DNA from: an uncultured Clostridia bacterium
GTDB lineage: Bacteria > Bacillota > Clostridia > Oscillospirales > Ruminococcaceae
Length of the DNA: 17,296 nt
Assembly (NCBI GenBank): GCA_938014915.1
Contig: CALLQQ010000046.1
Location: 1 to 17,296 of the forward strand
Direction of reading: 5' to 3'
Made by a program: the position numbers and the translations under genes. The notes below the pieces were generated by a model. It ran no database searches. It saw nothing but the letters and a program-made list of their open reading frames with translations, and had not been told where the DNA came from. Of the stretch, positions 1 to 8,026 are shown in pieces. Within the stretch, counting starts at the first letter, position 1, and each line of letters begins with the position of its first letter.

Positions 1-135
1 CAACCGACACCGCAGCCACAGCCACAACCGATGCCGCAGCCACAGCCACAGCCGCAACCGACACCGCAGCCACAGCCACAACCGCAGCCACAACCGCAGC
101 CACAACCGCAACCGCAGCCGATGCCGCAACCGCAA
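1..135 (+). repeat. Pro-Gln coding repeat (CCG/CCA-CAG/CAA) in the motor-switch linker
   Basis: A run of alternating Pro and Gln codons. Bases 1-30 and 55-84 are identical, which gives a higher-order unit of 54 bp marked by ACA (Thr) or ATG (Met) codons at 7, 31, 61 and 121. Synonymous choices (CAG/CAA, CCG/CCA) vary inside the units. It lies in frame in the linker before the FliN domain and probably extends upstream of the window. Such runs are prone to copy-number change by slippage or recombination. Confidence 0.85.
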
Positions 136-525
136 TTCCAAGGACAGGGAATGTACGGCGCAAATATGGGCTATGGCAATTCGCAGAGCGTCGATGTGAA
201 GATGGCGCAATTCCAGAACTTTGACGAATCGGACACGAGTACATTGAGTGTAGGACAACAGGACAATCTAAAATTATTGATGAATGTACCTCTAGACGTC
301 ACAGTCGAGATTGGTTCGACTAAGAAAAAGGTAAAAGATATATTAGAATTTTCACAGGGTACAATCATCGAACTAGAAAGACAGGCGGGCGCACCAGTCG
401 ACATTATTGTAAATGGACATCTTATTGCGCGAGGCGATGTTGTCGTTATTGACGATAACTTTGCAGTTAGAATAACTGATATAATTAAGTCTAATTTTTT
501 AGATACATTAGGAAGTAGGGAGTAA
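1..525 (+). CDS. fliY: Flagellar motor switch protein FliY/FliN, C-terminal part (5' end outside window)
   Basis: The reading frame is open from base 1, so the gene begins upstream of the window. The visible part starts with about 45 residues of almost pure Pro-Gln with single Thr and Met residues. A short Gly/Gln/Asn-rich stretch follows, then a FliN/SpoA-type domain over the last ~85 residues (from MNVPLDVTVEIG through the conserved GxxIELxRxAGxPVDIxVNG and the ARGDVVVIDDNFAVRITDI end). This domain forms the lower C-ring of the flagellar rotor, which sets rotation direction and docks export cargo. In Firmicutes the usual gene before cheY is fliY, whose N-terminal half is a CheC-like CheY-P phosphatase joined by a linker to the FliN domain. 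That half is not visible, so plain FliN or a FliM/FliN variant remains possible. The stop codon is 4 bases before cheY, whose Shine-Dalgarno AGGGAG lies inside the end of this gene. Confidence 0.9.
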   Translation, partial: QPTPQPQPQPMPQPQPQPQPTPQPQPQPQPQPQPQPQPQPMPQPQFQGQGMYGANMGYGNSQSVDVKMAQFQNFDESDTSTLSVGQQDNLKLLMNVPLDVTVEIGSTKKKVKDILEFSQGTIIELERQAGAPVDIIVNGHLIARGDVVVIDDNFAVRITDIIKSNFLDTLGSRE

Positions 526-529
526 TATT

Positions 530-895
530 ATGGATAGTAAGATTTTACTTGTTGACGATGCGGCATTCATGAGAATGTTAATTAAGAACACACTGAAAGA
601 AAATGGTTATACGAATATACTTGAAGCCGAAGATGGCGAAATTGCTTGCAAAGTATATGAGGAGGAAAAACCCGATTTAACAATCATGGATATTACAATG
701 CCGAATAAAGGCGGTATTGAAGCATTGAAAGATATTAAGGCAATCAACCCCGATGCTAAGATAATTATGTGCAGTGCAATGGGGCAGGAATCAATGGTTG
801 TAGAAGCAATTAAACACGGCGCACTTGACTTTATTGTAAAGCCATTTAAGCCGGATAGAATTATTCAAACGGTAACAAAGATACTAGGTGATTAA
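530..895 (+). CDS. cheY: Chemotaxis response regulator CheY
   Basis: A single receiver domain of 121 residues with no output domain, the usual size for CheY. The acidic pair D9-D10, the phospho-acceptor D54 (in IMDITMP), the switch Ser S82 (in MCSAMG) and the conserved K104 (KPF) are all present. The phosphorylated protein binds the motor switch; in Gram-positive bacteria it is dephosphorylated by FliY and CheC, both represented in this operon. ATG at 530 is preceded by AGGGAG at 517-522 inside the previous gene. Its place between fliY and fliO matches the Bacillus/Clostridium order. The kinase CheA is not in the window. Confidence 0.95.
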   Translation: MDSKILLVDDAAFMRMLIKNTLKENGYTNILEAEDGEIACKVYEEEKPDLTIMDITMPNKGGIEALKDIKAINPDAKIIMCSAMGQESMVVEAIKHGALDFIVKPFKPDRIIQTVTKILGD

Positions 896-917
896 CACAT
901 CTGGATAGGAGATTTCA

Positions 918-1286
918 ATGGGCGAAGTTTTTACGGTAATTTTCTCTCTTGCGGGTATTCTAGCACTAATACTAGCATTACTTTATGCTAGCAAGTGGCT
1001 CAATAGAAAAACTTCAATTTCATCAGCTCAGAATTTGCGAATTGTTGAGCGGGCGAATCTTTCAACCGACAAAATGCTGCTACTAGTCGAAATATGTGGC
1101 AAGTACATAGTGGTCGGTGTCGCCCCTAGTGGTATTAATACATTGTGCGAGTTAAGTGAAGAGGAAATTGCGAGACTCCAATTTCCGAATAAGGGGAACG
1201 GCAATAATCAATTCCTGAACATTCTCACGCAGAAGTTTAGGATGAATAAATTCGCCAGTTCGGGGAGTGTTGATGAAGATGAATGA
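918..1286 (+). CDS. fliO: Flagellar export apparatus protein FliO
   Basis: 122 residues. There is one hydrophobic membrane segment near the N terminus (about residues 5-24), followed by a basic turn and a small cytoplasmic domain with the FliO pattern (an Ile-Val-Glu-Arg strand, then LLLVEICGKYIVVGV). FliO assists assembly of the FliP ring of the export gate. A Shine-Dalgarno GGATAGGAG lies just upstream of ATG 918. The end overlaps the start of fliP by 14 bases, which suggests translational coupling. Assignment rests on the membrane layout plus position directly before fliP, because FliO is a poorly conserved family. Confidence 0.88.
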   Translation: MGEVFTVIFSLAGILALILALLYASKWLNRKTSISSAQNLRIVERANLSTDKMLLLVEICGKYIVVGVAPSGINTLCELSEEEIARLQFPNKGNGNNQFLNILTQKFRMNKFASSGSVDEDE

Positions 1287-2127
1287 AAATATAGCGAAGT
1301 CATCACTAAAGAAGAATGTACGGCTATTCACCATATCGCTACTTACAGTTGCGGCATTGATATTTTGCATTGCTACAATAACAACTACCGCATCTGCTGC
1401 AATGGCGACGGAAAATGAGACGGGCACTACTACCACGGCGGGGGAAAGCCCGCTTGATGACAGCAGTGTCCTAAATGAATTAATCGGAGTTGACGCATCT
1501 AAGCCGCTTGAAGTTGTTTTGATAGTTACAATTCTATCACTTGCACCATCAATTCTAATAATGATGACGAGTTTTACTAGAATTATAATTGTATTTTCCT
1601 TTTTAAGGAACGCAATGAGTACCCAGTCAACACCGCCGAATCAGGTGCTAGTTGGACTTGCCCTATTCCTAACAATATTTATAATGTCGCCAGTAATAAC
1701 CGAGATTAAAGATGTCGCATATACCCCGTATTCTGAGGGGGAAATGACAACGATGGAGGCGGTAAGCGAGGCAAGCGTTCCGCTAAAGCGATTTATGTTA
1801 AAGCAAACATCGAACAAAGATATGCGATTCTTCCTAGAATTATCGGAGCAGGAAATAGACGAAAATGCCGATTACATGGACGAATTAGGGCTGGATATAG
1901 TGATACCGGCATTCATAACAAGTGAGATAAAACGAGCATTCACAATTGGCTTTATGCTATTCGTTCCATTCCTGATAATTGATATTGTTGTTGCAAGCAC
2001 ATTAATGTCAATGGGTATGATGATGCTCCCGCCAGCGATGATATCACTACCATTTAAGATAATGCTATTTGTATTAGTCGACGGTTGGCAATTGCTGATA
2101 GGATCACTTGTGAACGGATTCAATTAG
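1273..2127 (+). CDS. fliP: Flagellar type III export gate protein FliP
   Basis: The protein has a cleavable-type N-terminal signal (Lys-rich start, hydrophobic core, Ala-rich end at about residues 15-42) and a low-complexity Thr/Glu stretch. The FliP core follows, with the family signatures SFTRIIIVFSFLRNA and TPPNQVLVGLALFLT, a charged periplasmic loop and two C-terminal membrane segments. FliP forms the export-gate core with FliQ and FliR. Possible starts are GTG 1267, TTG 1270, ATG 1273 and ATG 1279. I chose ATG 1273 because GGGGAG at 1262-1267 lies 5 bases upstream, too close for the first two. This gives 284 residues. It overlaps fliO and is followed by fliQ after 32 bases. Confidence 0.95.
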   Translation: MKMNENIAKSSLKKNVRLFTISLLTVAALIFCIATITTTASAAMATENETGTTTTAGESPLDDSSVLNELIGVDASKPLEVVLIVTILSLAPSILIMMTSFTRIIIVFSFLRNAMSTQSTPPNQVLVGLALFLTIFIMSPVITEIKDVAYTPYSEGEMTTMEAVSEASVPLKRFMLKQTSNKDMRFFLELSEQEIDENADYMDELGLDIVIPAFITSEIKRAFTIGFMLFVPFLIIDIVVASTLMSMGMMMLPPAMISLPFKIMLFVLVDGWQLLIGSLVNGFN

Positions 2128-2159
2128 CAGATTAATGATAGAAGTTTAGGAGGGGTCCA

Positions 2160-2423
2160 ATGACACAGGATATGGTGCTTGAAATATTTAAAGAAGCCCT
2201 AATCCTAGCATTCAAACTTGCAGGACCACTTCTTGTAGTTGGGATGTTAGTAGGATTAGTTGTAGCAATATTGCAAGCGGCAACGCAAGTACATGAGCAG
2301 ACGCTGACTTTCGTACCTAAGGCAGTCGCAGTTGCGATAACGCTTTTACTACTTGGTCCGTGGATGATAAACAGCATTGAGGATTTTATGTTTAGGATTT
2401 TCGATATTATAGGTGGTCTATAA
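2160..2423 (+). CDS. fliQ: Flagellar type III export gate protein FliQ
   Basis: 87 residues with two membrane segments (about residues 15-38 and 53-75), the typical size and layout of FliQ. Family features include the GMLVGLVVAILQAATQVHEQTL stretch between the helices, which includes the conserved Gln-rich turn. FliQ subunits pack around the FliP/FliR core of the export gate. GGAGGGG immediately upstream of ATG 2160 is a strong ribosome binding site. Confidence 0.96.
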   Translation: MTQDMVLEIFKEALILAFKLAGPLLVVGMLVGLVVAILQAATQVHEQTLTFVPKAVAVAITLLLLGPWMINSIEDFMFRIFDIIGGL

Positions 2424-2450
2424 TATTCCTTATAGAAATGGGGGGAGCCG

Positions 2451-3227
2451 TTGTTCTGGGATATTTTATATAATAATGTAATAGTATTCGCCCTTGTATT
2501 TGCAAGGATAACGGGCATATTCTCATTTAATCCGATCTTTTCTAGGAATAACATTCCCACAATGGTTAAGGTAGGATTATCACTCATACTATCAATGATT
2601 ATCGTGCCGACTTTATCCGCCGATGTTATCACATTCGATAACACATTCGCATTTGTATTTGCGATAATTAGAGAGGGCTTAATCGGGCTTGTATTCGGAT
2701 TTTTAGTAAATTTATTTATGTCGATGATATTATATGCAGGGGAAATTATCGACACACAAATTGGGCTTGGCATGGCGAAAGTCATGGATCCGACTACGGG
2801 CGCCAATGTTGCGATATTCGCATCAATGTATACGATGATTTTCACACTTTATTTCTTCGTTACTAATAGCCATCTTTCATATATAAAGTTATTTAGCCTA
2901 TCGTATGAAACGATTCCCATAGGGACAACAGAATTAAACCTAAAAGTAGGTTATATAATAGCGAGCTACTTTTCAACAATATTAATTTTCGCCGTTAAAT
3001 TCGCATTGCCGATTATTGCGGCAGAAATGTTACTGGAAATTTGCATTGGCATTTTGATGAAGGCAGTACCGAGCATCCACGTTTTCGTTATCAATATACC
3101 ACTTAAAGTTGCCCTAGGTCTGATAGTGTTGATAGCCATTGCAGGGCCGATGGCAGAATATATTGATAGTTACATGGGGATTATGTTTGAAAATTTATAT
3201 AGTGTAATGGGGCTAATGGGAGCATAA
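2451..3227 (+). CDS. fliR: Flagellar type III export gate protein FliR (TTG start)
   Basis: 258 residues, almost entirely hydrophobic, with about six membrane segments, the normal length and layout for FliR. Typical elements are ARITGIFSFNPIFSRNNIP near the start, the EIIDTQIGLGMAKVMDP region in the middle and the IHVFVINIPLKVALGL region late. The start is a TTG at 2451. The purine run GGGGGGAG at 2440-2447 lies 3 bases before it, the frame upstream is closed by a TAG at 2433, and the first residues (FWDILYNN) already match a FliR N terminus, so no better start exists. FliR joins FliP and FliQ in the gate. Confidence 0.95.
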   Translation: MFWDILYNNVIVFALVFARITGIFSFNPIFSRNNIPTMVKVGLSLILSMIIVPTLSADVITFDNTFAFVFAIIREGLIGLVFGFLVNLFMSMILYAGEIIDTQIGLGMAKVMDPTTGANVAIFASMYTMIFTLYFFVTNSHLSYIKLFSLSYETIPIGTTELNLKVGYIIASYFSTILIFAVKFALPIIAAEMLLEICIGILMKAVPSIHVFVINIPLKVALGLIVLIAIAGPMAEYIDSYMGIMFENLYSVMGLMGA

Positions 3228-3263
3228 TTCCACTAGCCGACTAGTAAAGGGGTACCGATAAAA

Positions 3264-4325
3264 ATGGCAGGTGAGGAAAAAACCGAACGTGCCACGCCGA
3301 AAAAGCGTGAAAAAGCTAGAGAAGAGGGCAATGTCCTACAAAGTAAGGAAATTGTAACGGCATTCTTTTTACTGATAGTATTCTATTCATTAAAGGTGCT
3401 TGGATCATTTATGCTAGGTAATTTGATGAAAGTCATCGGCGACGGGATAACGAGAATCGATGAGTATGAAATTATCGATAAGGCGGCAATCACCCGCATT
3501 ACATTCGAATCGATAATTATGACTGCTATGATAGCGGCGCCAATTCTACTTATATCGGCGGCAGTATCAACTTTATTTAGCTTAATGCAAACGAAATTCC
3601 TATTCACGATGAAAGCAACGAAGTTTAAAATGTCGAAGTTAAATCCTATTAATGGATTTAAGAAAATGCTATCACTGAGATCGGCAGTTGAGATAGTGAA
3701 ATCACTGCTCAAGATAGCGATTATAGGGTATCTAATGTATGATGCAATACTAAAGCAAATACCGAAATTGCCCCGACTGATGTACATGACACCGATGCAA
3801 GGTGTACTCTATATTGCTGATGCGGCACTGAGTATCGTCACGACAATCGGCGCATTATATATAATTCTAGGGATAATAGACTATCTATACCAATGGTATC
3901 AACATGAAAAAGACTTGAAAATGTCAAAGCAAGAAGTAAAAGATGAATTCAAGCAGATTGAGGGCGACCCACAGATAAAGCAGAGAATACGGCAAAAGCA
4001 GCAGGAAATTTCCCAGACACGCATGATGCAGGATGTCCCAAAGGCTGATGTAATTATCAGGAACCCGACGCACTATGCTGTTGCTATCAAGTACGATATA
4101 GATGTTGACAATGCTCCCATCATTGTCGCAAAGGGCGCCGATTACATAGCGTTGAAGATTATACAAATTGCCGAGGAGGCAGGCGTCGAAATTACGGAGA
4201 ACAAGCCCCTCGCTAGGGGGCTGTATGAAGCGGCGGAAGTTGGATGGGAATTGCCGCACGAATTCTACCATGCCATTGCAGAAGTGTTGGCGGTAGTTTA
4301 TGAAAAAAGAAAAAAAGAGCTTTAA
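3264..4325 (+). CDS. flhB: Flagellar export switch protein FlhB
   Basis: 353 residues. The N-terminal motif EEKTERATPKKREKAREEGN is the FlhB signature. Four membrane segments follow, then the LNPINGFKKMLSLRSAVEIVKS loop and a cytoplasmic C-terminal domain. The self-cleavage site NPTH is intact, with Asn at about residue 267 (codon 4062-4064). Cleavage there switches export from rod/hook to filament substrates. The Shine-Dalgarno AAAGGGG (3246-3252) lies 11 bases before ATG. Neighbours are fliR (36-base gap) and flhA (82-base gap containing a hairpin). Confidence 0.97.
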   Translation: MAGEEKTERATPKKREKAREEGNVLQSKEIVTAFFLLIVFYSLKVLGSFMLGNLMKVIGDGITRIDEYEIIDKAAITRITFESIIMTAMIAAPILLISAAVSTLFSLMQTKFLFTMKATKFKMSKLNPINGFKKMLSLRSAVEIVKSLLKIAIIGYLMYDAILKQIPKLPRLMYMTPMQGVLYIADAALSIVTTIGALYIILGIIDYLYQWYQHEKDLKMSKQEVKDEFKQIEGDPQIKQRIRQKQQEISQTRMMQDVPKADVIIRNPTHYAVAIKYDIDVDNAPIIVAKGADYIALKIIQIAEEAGVEITENKPLARGLYEAAEVGWELPHEFYHAIAEVLAVVYEKRKKEL

Positions 4326-4336
4326 TGAAGGCAATT

Positions 4337-4355
4337 CAATGAGATAGTCTCATTG
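4337..4355 (+). other. Stem-loop between flhB and flhA
   Basis: CAATGAGA at 4337-4344 pairs perfectly with TCTCATTG at 4348-4355 across a three-base loop (TAG). It lies 12 bases after the flhB stop and about 50 bases before flhA. No U-run follows, so it does not look like an efficient intrinsic terminator. An mRNA stability or processing element inside the operon is possible, but that is inference. Confidence 0.45.
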
Positions 4356-4407
4356 TTGATATATTAGATTTTATAAAGAGAAGTAGAATCGGAAAGGTAT
4401 GGGCACT

Positions 4408-6459
4408 ATGAAGAAATTCCTTAGCAATTCAGTGGCGGTTGCAGTATTATTTATAATACTGCTAATTATAATACCGCTGCCAACATTCCTACTTGATATA
4501 ATGCTTGTACTAAATATTACATTATCGATGATAATTTTACTGACTACAATGTATATTAAAGAAGCACTAGAGTTTTCAGTATTCCCGTCAATTCTGCTTA
4601 TTACAACATTGTTCCGATTATCGCTCAATGTATCATCAACAAGGTTGATTCTTGGGAATAGCGGTGACGCAGGGAAGATAATTAAAACATTCGGTGAATT
4701 CGTCGTCGGGGGCAAGCCCGTAGTTGGATTCATAATCTTTATAATTATAGTAATTGTCCAGTTCATTGTAATTACTAAAGGTGCTGAAAGAGTGGCGGAA
4801 GTTGCAGCACGATTCACACTTGATGCTATGCCGGGCAAGCAAATGGCAATTGATGCTGATCTCAATGCAGGGCTTATTACAGAGGATGAAGCAAAAATTC
4901 GCCGTGAGAATGTCCGCCGTGAAGCTGACTTCTATGGTGCTATGGATGGTGCTAGTAAATTCGTTAAAGGCGATGCAATTATATCTATAATAATTGCATT
5001 CATAAACCTAATCGGCGGTGCAATTATCGGCATGACGGAGGGCGGCGACTTACAGAGTGTAATGTCAACCTATTCACTTGCGACAGTGGGCGATGGTCTT
5101 GTATCACAATTGCCAGCATTATTTATATCGGTTGCCATGGGTATGGTTGTCACACGTGCGGCTTCTACCGGTAGCTTGAATCAAGATTTATCACGGCAAT
5201 TCCTATCACAACCAAAGGTATTAATGATATCGGGCGGTGCTGTAATAGCACTAATGCTCATTCCCGGATTCCCTAAAATACAGCTGATTGTTATCGGGGC
5301 AACATTGGTGTTCTTAGGATATAAGCTACATACGATCCAAGTTAGGGAGGCATTCGTCGGGGGGATTCCATCCGATACCGATGTTGAGGAGCCAACTTCC
5401 GAAATGGAGTATTACAAAAACATCGACAATGTATATAAACTTTTGCCAGTTGAGCAAATAGAAATGGAATTCGGTTATAGCCTGCTCCATTTAGTTGATG
5501 AGAGTAGCGGCGGCGACTTCATTGATAGAGTTATCTTATTTAGGAAGCAATTCGCACTTGATATGGGTATGGTAATACCGTCGGTGAGAATGCGTGATAA
5601 TTCGCAAATTAATCCGAATCAATATGTTATTAAAATAAAAGGCGAGGAAGTAGCAAGAGCGGAGATCCTTGTAGATCACTATCTAGCCCTAGATTCGGGG
5701 AATGTTGAGCAAGAAATTGATGGAATAGATACAATCGAGCCAGCATTCGGCATACCGGCGAAGTGGATTAGTGAGGATAAAAAGGTTTATGCTGAGGTAG
5801 CTGGATATACTTTAATTGATGCAACTTCAGTTATGATAACTCACCTGTCAGAAGTAATTAAATCACATGCGCATGAATTGCTTAGCAGGCAGGAAGTTAA
5901 AAATGTTATCGAGAAGATAAAAGAGAACAATCCAGTTATTATAGAAGATACTGTACCGAGTGTTGTTTCAATCGGATATTTGCAAAAGGTGCTTGGAATG
6001 TTACTGCGTGAGGGAATCCCCATTCGTGATATGGAATCAATCCTTGAAACATTGGGAGATCATGCGGGGCAGCTCAAAGACATTGATATTGTTACCGAAT
6101 ATGTGCGGCAATCACTAAAACGCACTATCACAAGGCGATTTTCAGATGCAGGACAGCTAAGAGTTATCACACTTGATGCCGATGTTGAGAATCTAATCGT
6201 GAGTGCGGTTAAGAAATCGGATCAAGGCTCATATTTAGCGATGGATCCCGAAACAGTGCAGAAAATTGTCACATCACTCACAGAAGAAATGGAGAAGGTA
6301 AAGGACGTAATTCAAACACCTATTGTATTGACATCACCAATAGTGCGAATTTACTTCAAGAAGTTAATAGACCAATTCGTACCAAATGTTACGGTGCTGT
6401 CATTCAGTGAGATTGACAATACAGTGCAAATTCAGGCAACGGGGAATATCGTGATATAA
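4408..6459 (+). CDS. flhA: Flagellar export protein FlhA
   Basis: 683 residues, normal length. The N-terminal half has about eight membrane segments and the FHIPEP-family signature (FRLSLNVSSTRLILGN); the C-terminal half (from about residue 330) is the cytoplasmic ring domain that receives chaperone-substrate complexes. The cytoplasmic loop with TLDAMPGKQMAIDADLNAG is typical. ATG 4399 is only 1 base from GGAAAGG (4391-4397), so I chose ATG 4408, 10 bases from it. In many Firmicutes flhF and flhG follow flhA; here the next gene is the sigma factor, 47 bases on. Confidence 0.97.
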   Translation: MKKFLSNSVAVAVLFIILLIIIPLPTFLLDIMLVLNITLSMIILLTTMYIKEALEFSVFPSILLITTLFRLSLNVSSTRLILGNSGDAGKIIKTFGEFVVGGKPVVGFIIFIIIVIVQFIVITKGAERVAEVAARFTLDAMPGKQMAIDADLNAGLITEDEAKIRRENVRREADFYGAMDGASKFVKGDAIISIIIAFINLIGGAIIGMTEGGDLQSVMSTYSLATVGDGLVSQLPALFISVAMGMVVTRAASTGSLNQDLSRQFLSQPKVLMISGGAVIALMLIPGFPKIQLIVIGATLVFLGYKLHTIQVREAFVGGIPSDTDVEEPTSEMEYYKNIDNVYKLLPVEQIEMEFGYSLLHLVDESSGGDFIDRVILFRKQFALDMGMVIPSVRMRDNSQINPNQYVIKIKGEEVARAEILVDHYLALDSGNVEQEIDGIDTIEPAFGIPAKWISEDKKVYAEVAGYTLIDATSVMITHLSEVIKSHAHELLSRQEVKNVIEKIKENNPVIIEDTVPSVVSIGYLQKVLGMLLREGIPIRDMESILETLGDHAGQLKDIDIVTEYVRQSLKRTITRRFSDAGQLRVITLDADVENLIVSAVKKSDQGSYLAMDPETVQKIVTSLTEEMEKVKDVIQTPIVLTSPIVRIYFKKLIDQFVPNVTVLSFSEIDNTVQIQATGNIVI

Positions 6460-6506
6460 AGCACAGAAGCATGACGGAATGAGGATTCTAGATGGGGGGA
6501 GAAGGA

Positions 6507-7265
6507 ATGTCTAATATAATTAGTGAAGATGAATTGATTATGAGATATCTTGAAACGGGCGACATATCCCTCCGCAATGAGATCATTTTAAAATATCAGA
6601 ATATAGTTAAGTATATTGCAATATCGATGAGGGGCACATACATAAAATATGCCGATGTTGATGATATAATCAATGAAGGAATTATCGCACTAATGGCGGC
6701 ACTTGATAATTTTGATCCAGAGAAGAAAGTCAAGTTTGAAACTTATGCGTCAATTAAAGTCAGGGGTGCTATCATTGATTTTGTCAGAAAGCAGGACTGG
6801 GTACCGAGGAATGTTAGGCGATTTAGTCGGGATTTAGAACGAGCATATAGCGAACTATCCGCATCTTTGGACCGTGCGCCGACGGATAAAGAACTTGCCG
6901 ATAAGCTAGGTCTTGATAAAGAAAAGTTCTATAAAGGCATGGCGGACGTAGCAGGCATGGTCACCTTCTCATTTGAACAGCTTATATATGAAAACAACTT
7001 TGAAATTGATGACGGCAATTCCATTAGTGGAATTTCATCAACGGAAAAGGGGCTATACGGGCAGGAATTAGAGAAAGTTATAGCTCAGGCGATTGACGAA
7101 TTAGGTAAGCAGGAAAGAATCGTAATCAGCCTATACTACTATGAGAAATTGAAATTTACAGATATAGCGAAAGTGCTTGAAGTCAGCGATTCTAGAGTTA
7201 GCCAAATTCATTCAAAGGCAATGTTAAATTTAAGAGATAAGCTAAAGGAATATGTGCTTGATTAG
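6507..7265 (+). CDS. sigD: Flagellar/motility RNA polymerase sigma factor (FliA/SigD, sigma-28 family)
   Basis: 252 residues. Region 2 is clear: the stretch around YADVDDIINEGIIALMAALD, then FETYASIKVRGAIIDFVRKQDWVPRNVRR, which is the diagnostic sigma-28/WhiG core. Region 3 (APTDKELADKLGLDK) and region 4 with its helix-turn-helix (LKFTDIAKVLEVSDSRVSQIHSKA) follow. It directs transcription of late flagellar and chemotaxis genes; the anti-sigma factor FlgM is not in the window. An earlier ATG at 6492 lies inside the purine run GGGGGGAGAAGGA that serves as ribosome binding site for ATG 6507, so 6507 is the start. It sits between flhA and two rod-protein genes. Confidence 0.95.
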   Translation: MSNIISEDELIMRYLETGDISLRNEIILKYQNIVKYIAISMRGTYIKYADVDDIINEGIIALMAALDNFDPEKKVKFETYASIKVRGAIIDFVRKQDWVPRNVRRFSRDLERAYSELSASLDRAPTDKELADKLGLDKEKFYKGMADVAGMVTFSFEQLIYENNFEIDDGNSISGISSTEKGLYGQELEKVIAQAIDELGKQERIVISLYYYEKLKFTDIAKVLEVSDSRVSQIHSKAMLNLRDKLKEYVLD

Positions 7266-7281
7266 ATAGGGAGGAAGAATA

Positions 7282-8013
7282 ATGTTAAGAGGATTCTACA
7301 TAGCGGCATCGGGAATGGTTACAAATCAGCGTTCACTCAATGCTGTTGCAAATAATATTAGCAATGCTAATACGGCAGGATATAAGAGGGATCAGGTCCA
7401 GCGCTCAACATTCAATGAGCAACTCATTCTAGTGCAGGAGAGAAGGGCGGCATCGGGCACATTTTCGCAGCTATATTCAAGCGAAACTACCACCGCCGCG
7501 GAGCAAAGTTCATTTGAATTCACGGCAAGCCCATTCGATTTAGCAATTCAAGGACCAGCATGGTTCAATATTTCTACCGGTGGGGAAACATTGCTAACAC
7601 GCAACGGGCAATTCGGGCTGGACGGCGATGGATACCTAGCACTTGGCGGAATGGGGCGTGTGCTAGGCGAGAATGGTGAAATTCATCTTGGCGATAGCGA
7701 TTTTGTCGTATATGAAGATGGAACTATTTTTAATGAGAATGGTTATGTAGATACATTATTACTTACATATATAATGGACGATAACGAAGTTGAAAAAGTG
7801 GGCGAAAATCTATATGCTGGCAATGGTGTCAATATTCTTCCAGAGGGTGAAAGCATTAGCATTGTTCAAGGGGCATTCGAACAATCGAATGTTGACGCTG
7901 CCTATGAAATGACAAAAGCTATGGAAATACAGCGATCGTATGAGGCATGCAGTGCGGCAATTAAAATGATAGATTCCGTAAATAGCAGCGCAACCGAACT
8001 TGGCAAGATATAG
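7282..8013 (+). CDS. flgF: Flagellar rod/hook-basal body protein, FlgF-like
   Basis: 243 residues. It has the N-terminal flagellar rod motif (FYIAASGMVTNQRSLNAVANN, then ISNANTAGYKR) and a C-terminal motif with SNVDAAYEMTKAMEIQRSYE, which coil together in axial proteins. The central part is the FlgE/F/G-type beta domain. Proteins of this family form the rod and are exported through the FlhA/FlhB gate without a signal peptide. ATG 7282 follows GGGAGGAAG. I prefer FlgF because the C terminus departs from the FlgG consensus that the next gene matches closely; FlhO of Bacillus is the equivalent name. Confidence 0.85.
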   Translation: MLRGFYIAASGMVTNQRSLNAVANNISNANTAGYKRDQVQRSTFNEQLILVQERRAASGTFSQLYSSETTTAAEQSSFEFTASPFDLAIQGPAWFNISTGGETLLTRNGQFGLDGDGYLALGGMGRVLGENGEIHLGDSDFVVYEDGTIFNENGYVDTLLLTYIMDDNEVEKVGENLYAGNGVNILPEGESISIVQGAFEQSNVDAAYEMTKAMEIQRSYEACSAAIKMIDSVNSSATELGKI

Positions 8014-8026
8014 GGGGTAAACAAAA

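Noticed and set aside
1..135. Short tandem repeat that might be taken for a CRISPR-like or non-coding satellite
   Set aside because: It is in frame with the FliN domain, encodes uninterrupted Pro-Gln, and has no spacers.
2132..2845. Long open frame on the minus strand opposite fliQ and fliR (237 codons); similar antisense frames opposite fliP, flhA, cheC and coaX
   Set aside because: They lie entirely opposite well-conserved genes, have low-complexity Ile/Asn/Ser-rich translations with no family resemblance, and lack ribosome binding sites. They are by-products of the codon bias of the true genes.
3230..3245. Small inverted repeat ACTAG-CCGA-CTAGT between fliR and flhB as a terminator
   Set aside because: Only a five-base stem with no U-run; too weak to call.
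6887..6904. Possible sigma-28 promoter (TAAA ... GCCGATAA) inside the sigma factor gene
   Set aside because: The spacing is 6 bases instead of about 15 and it lies in coding sequence; GCCGAT is a common codon pair here. I found no convincing sigma-28 promoter in any gap of the flagellar unit.
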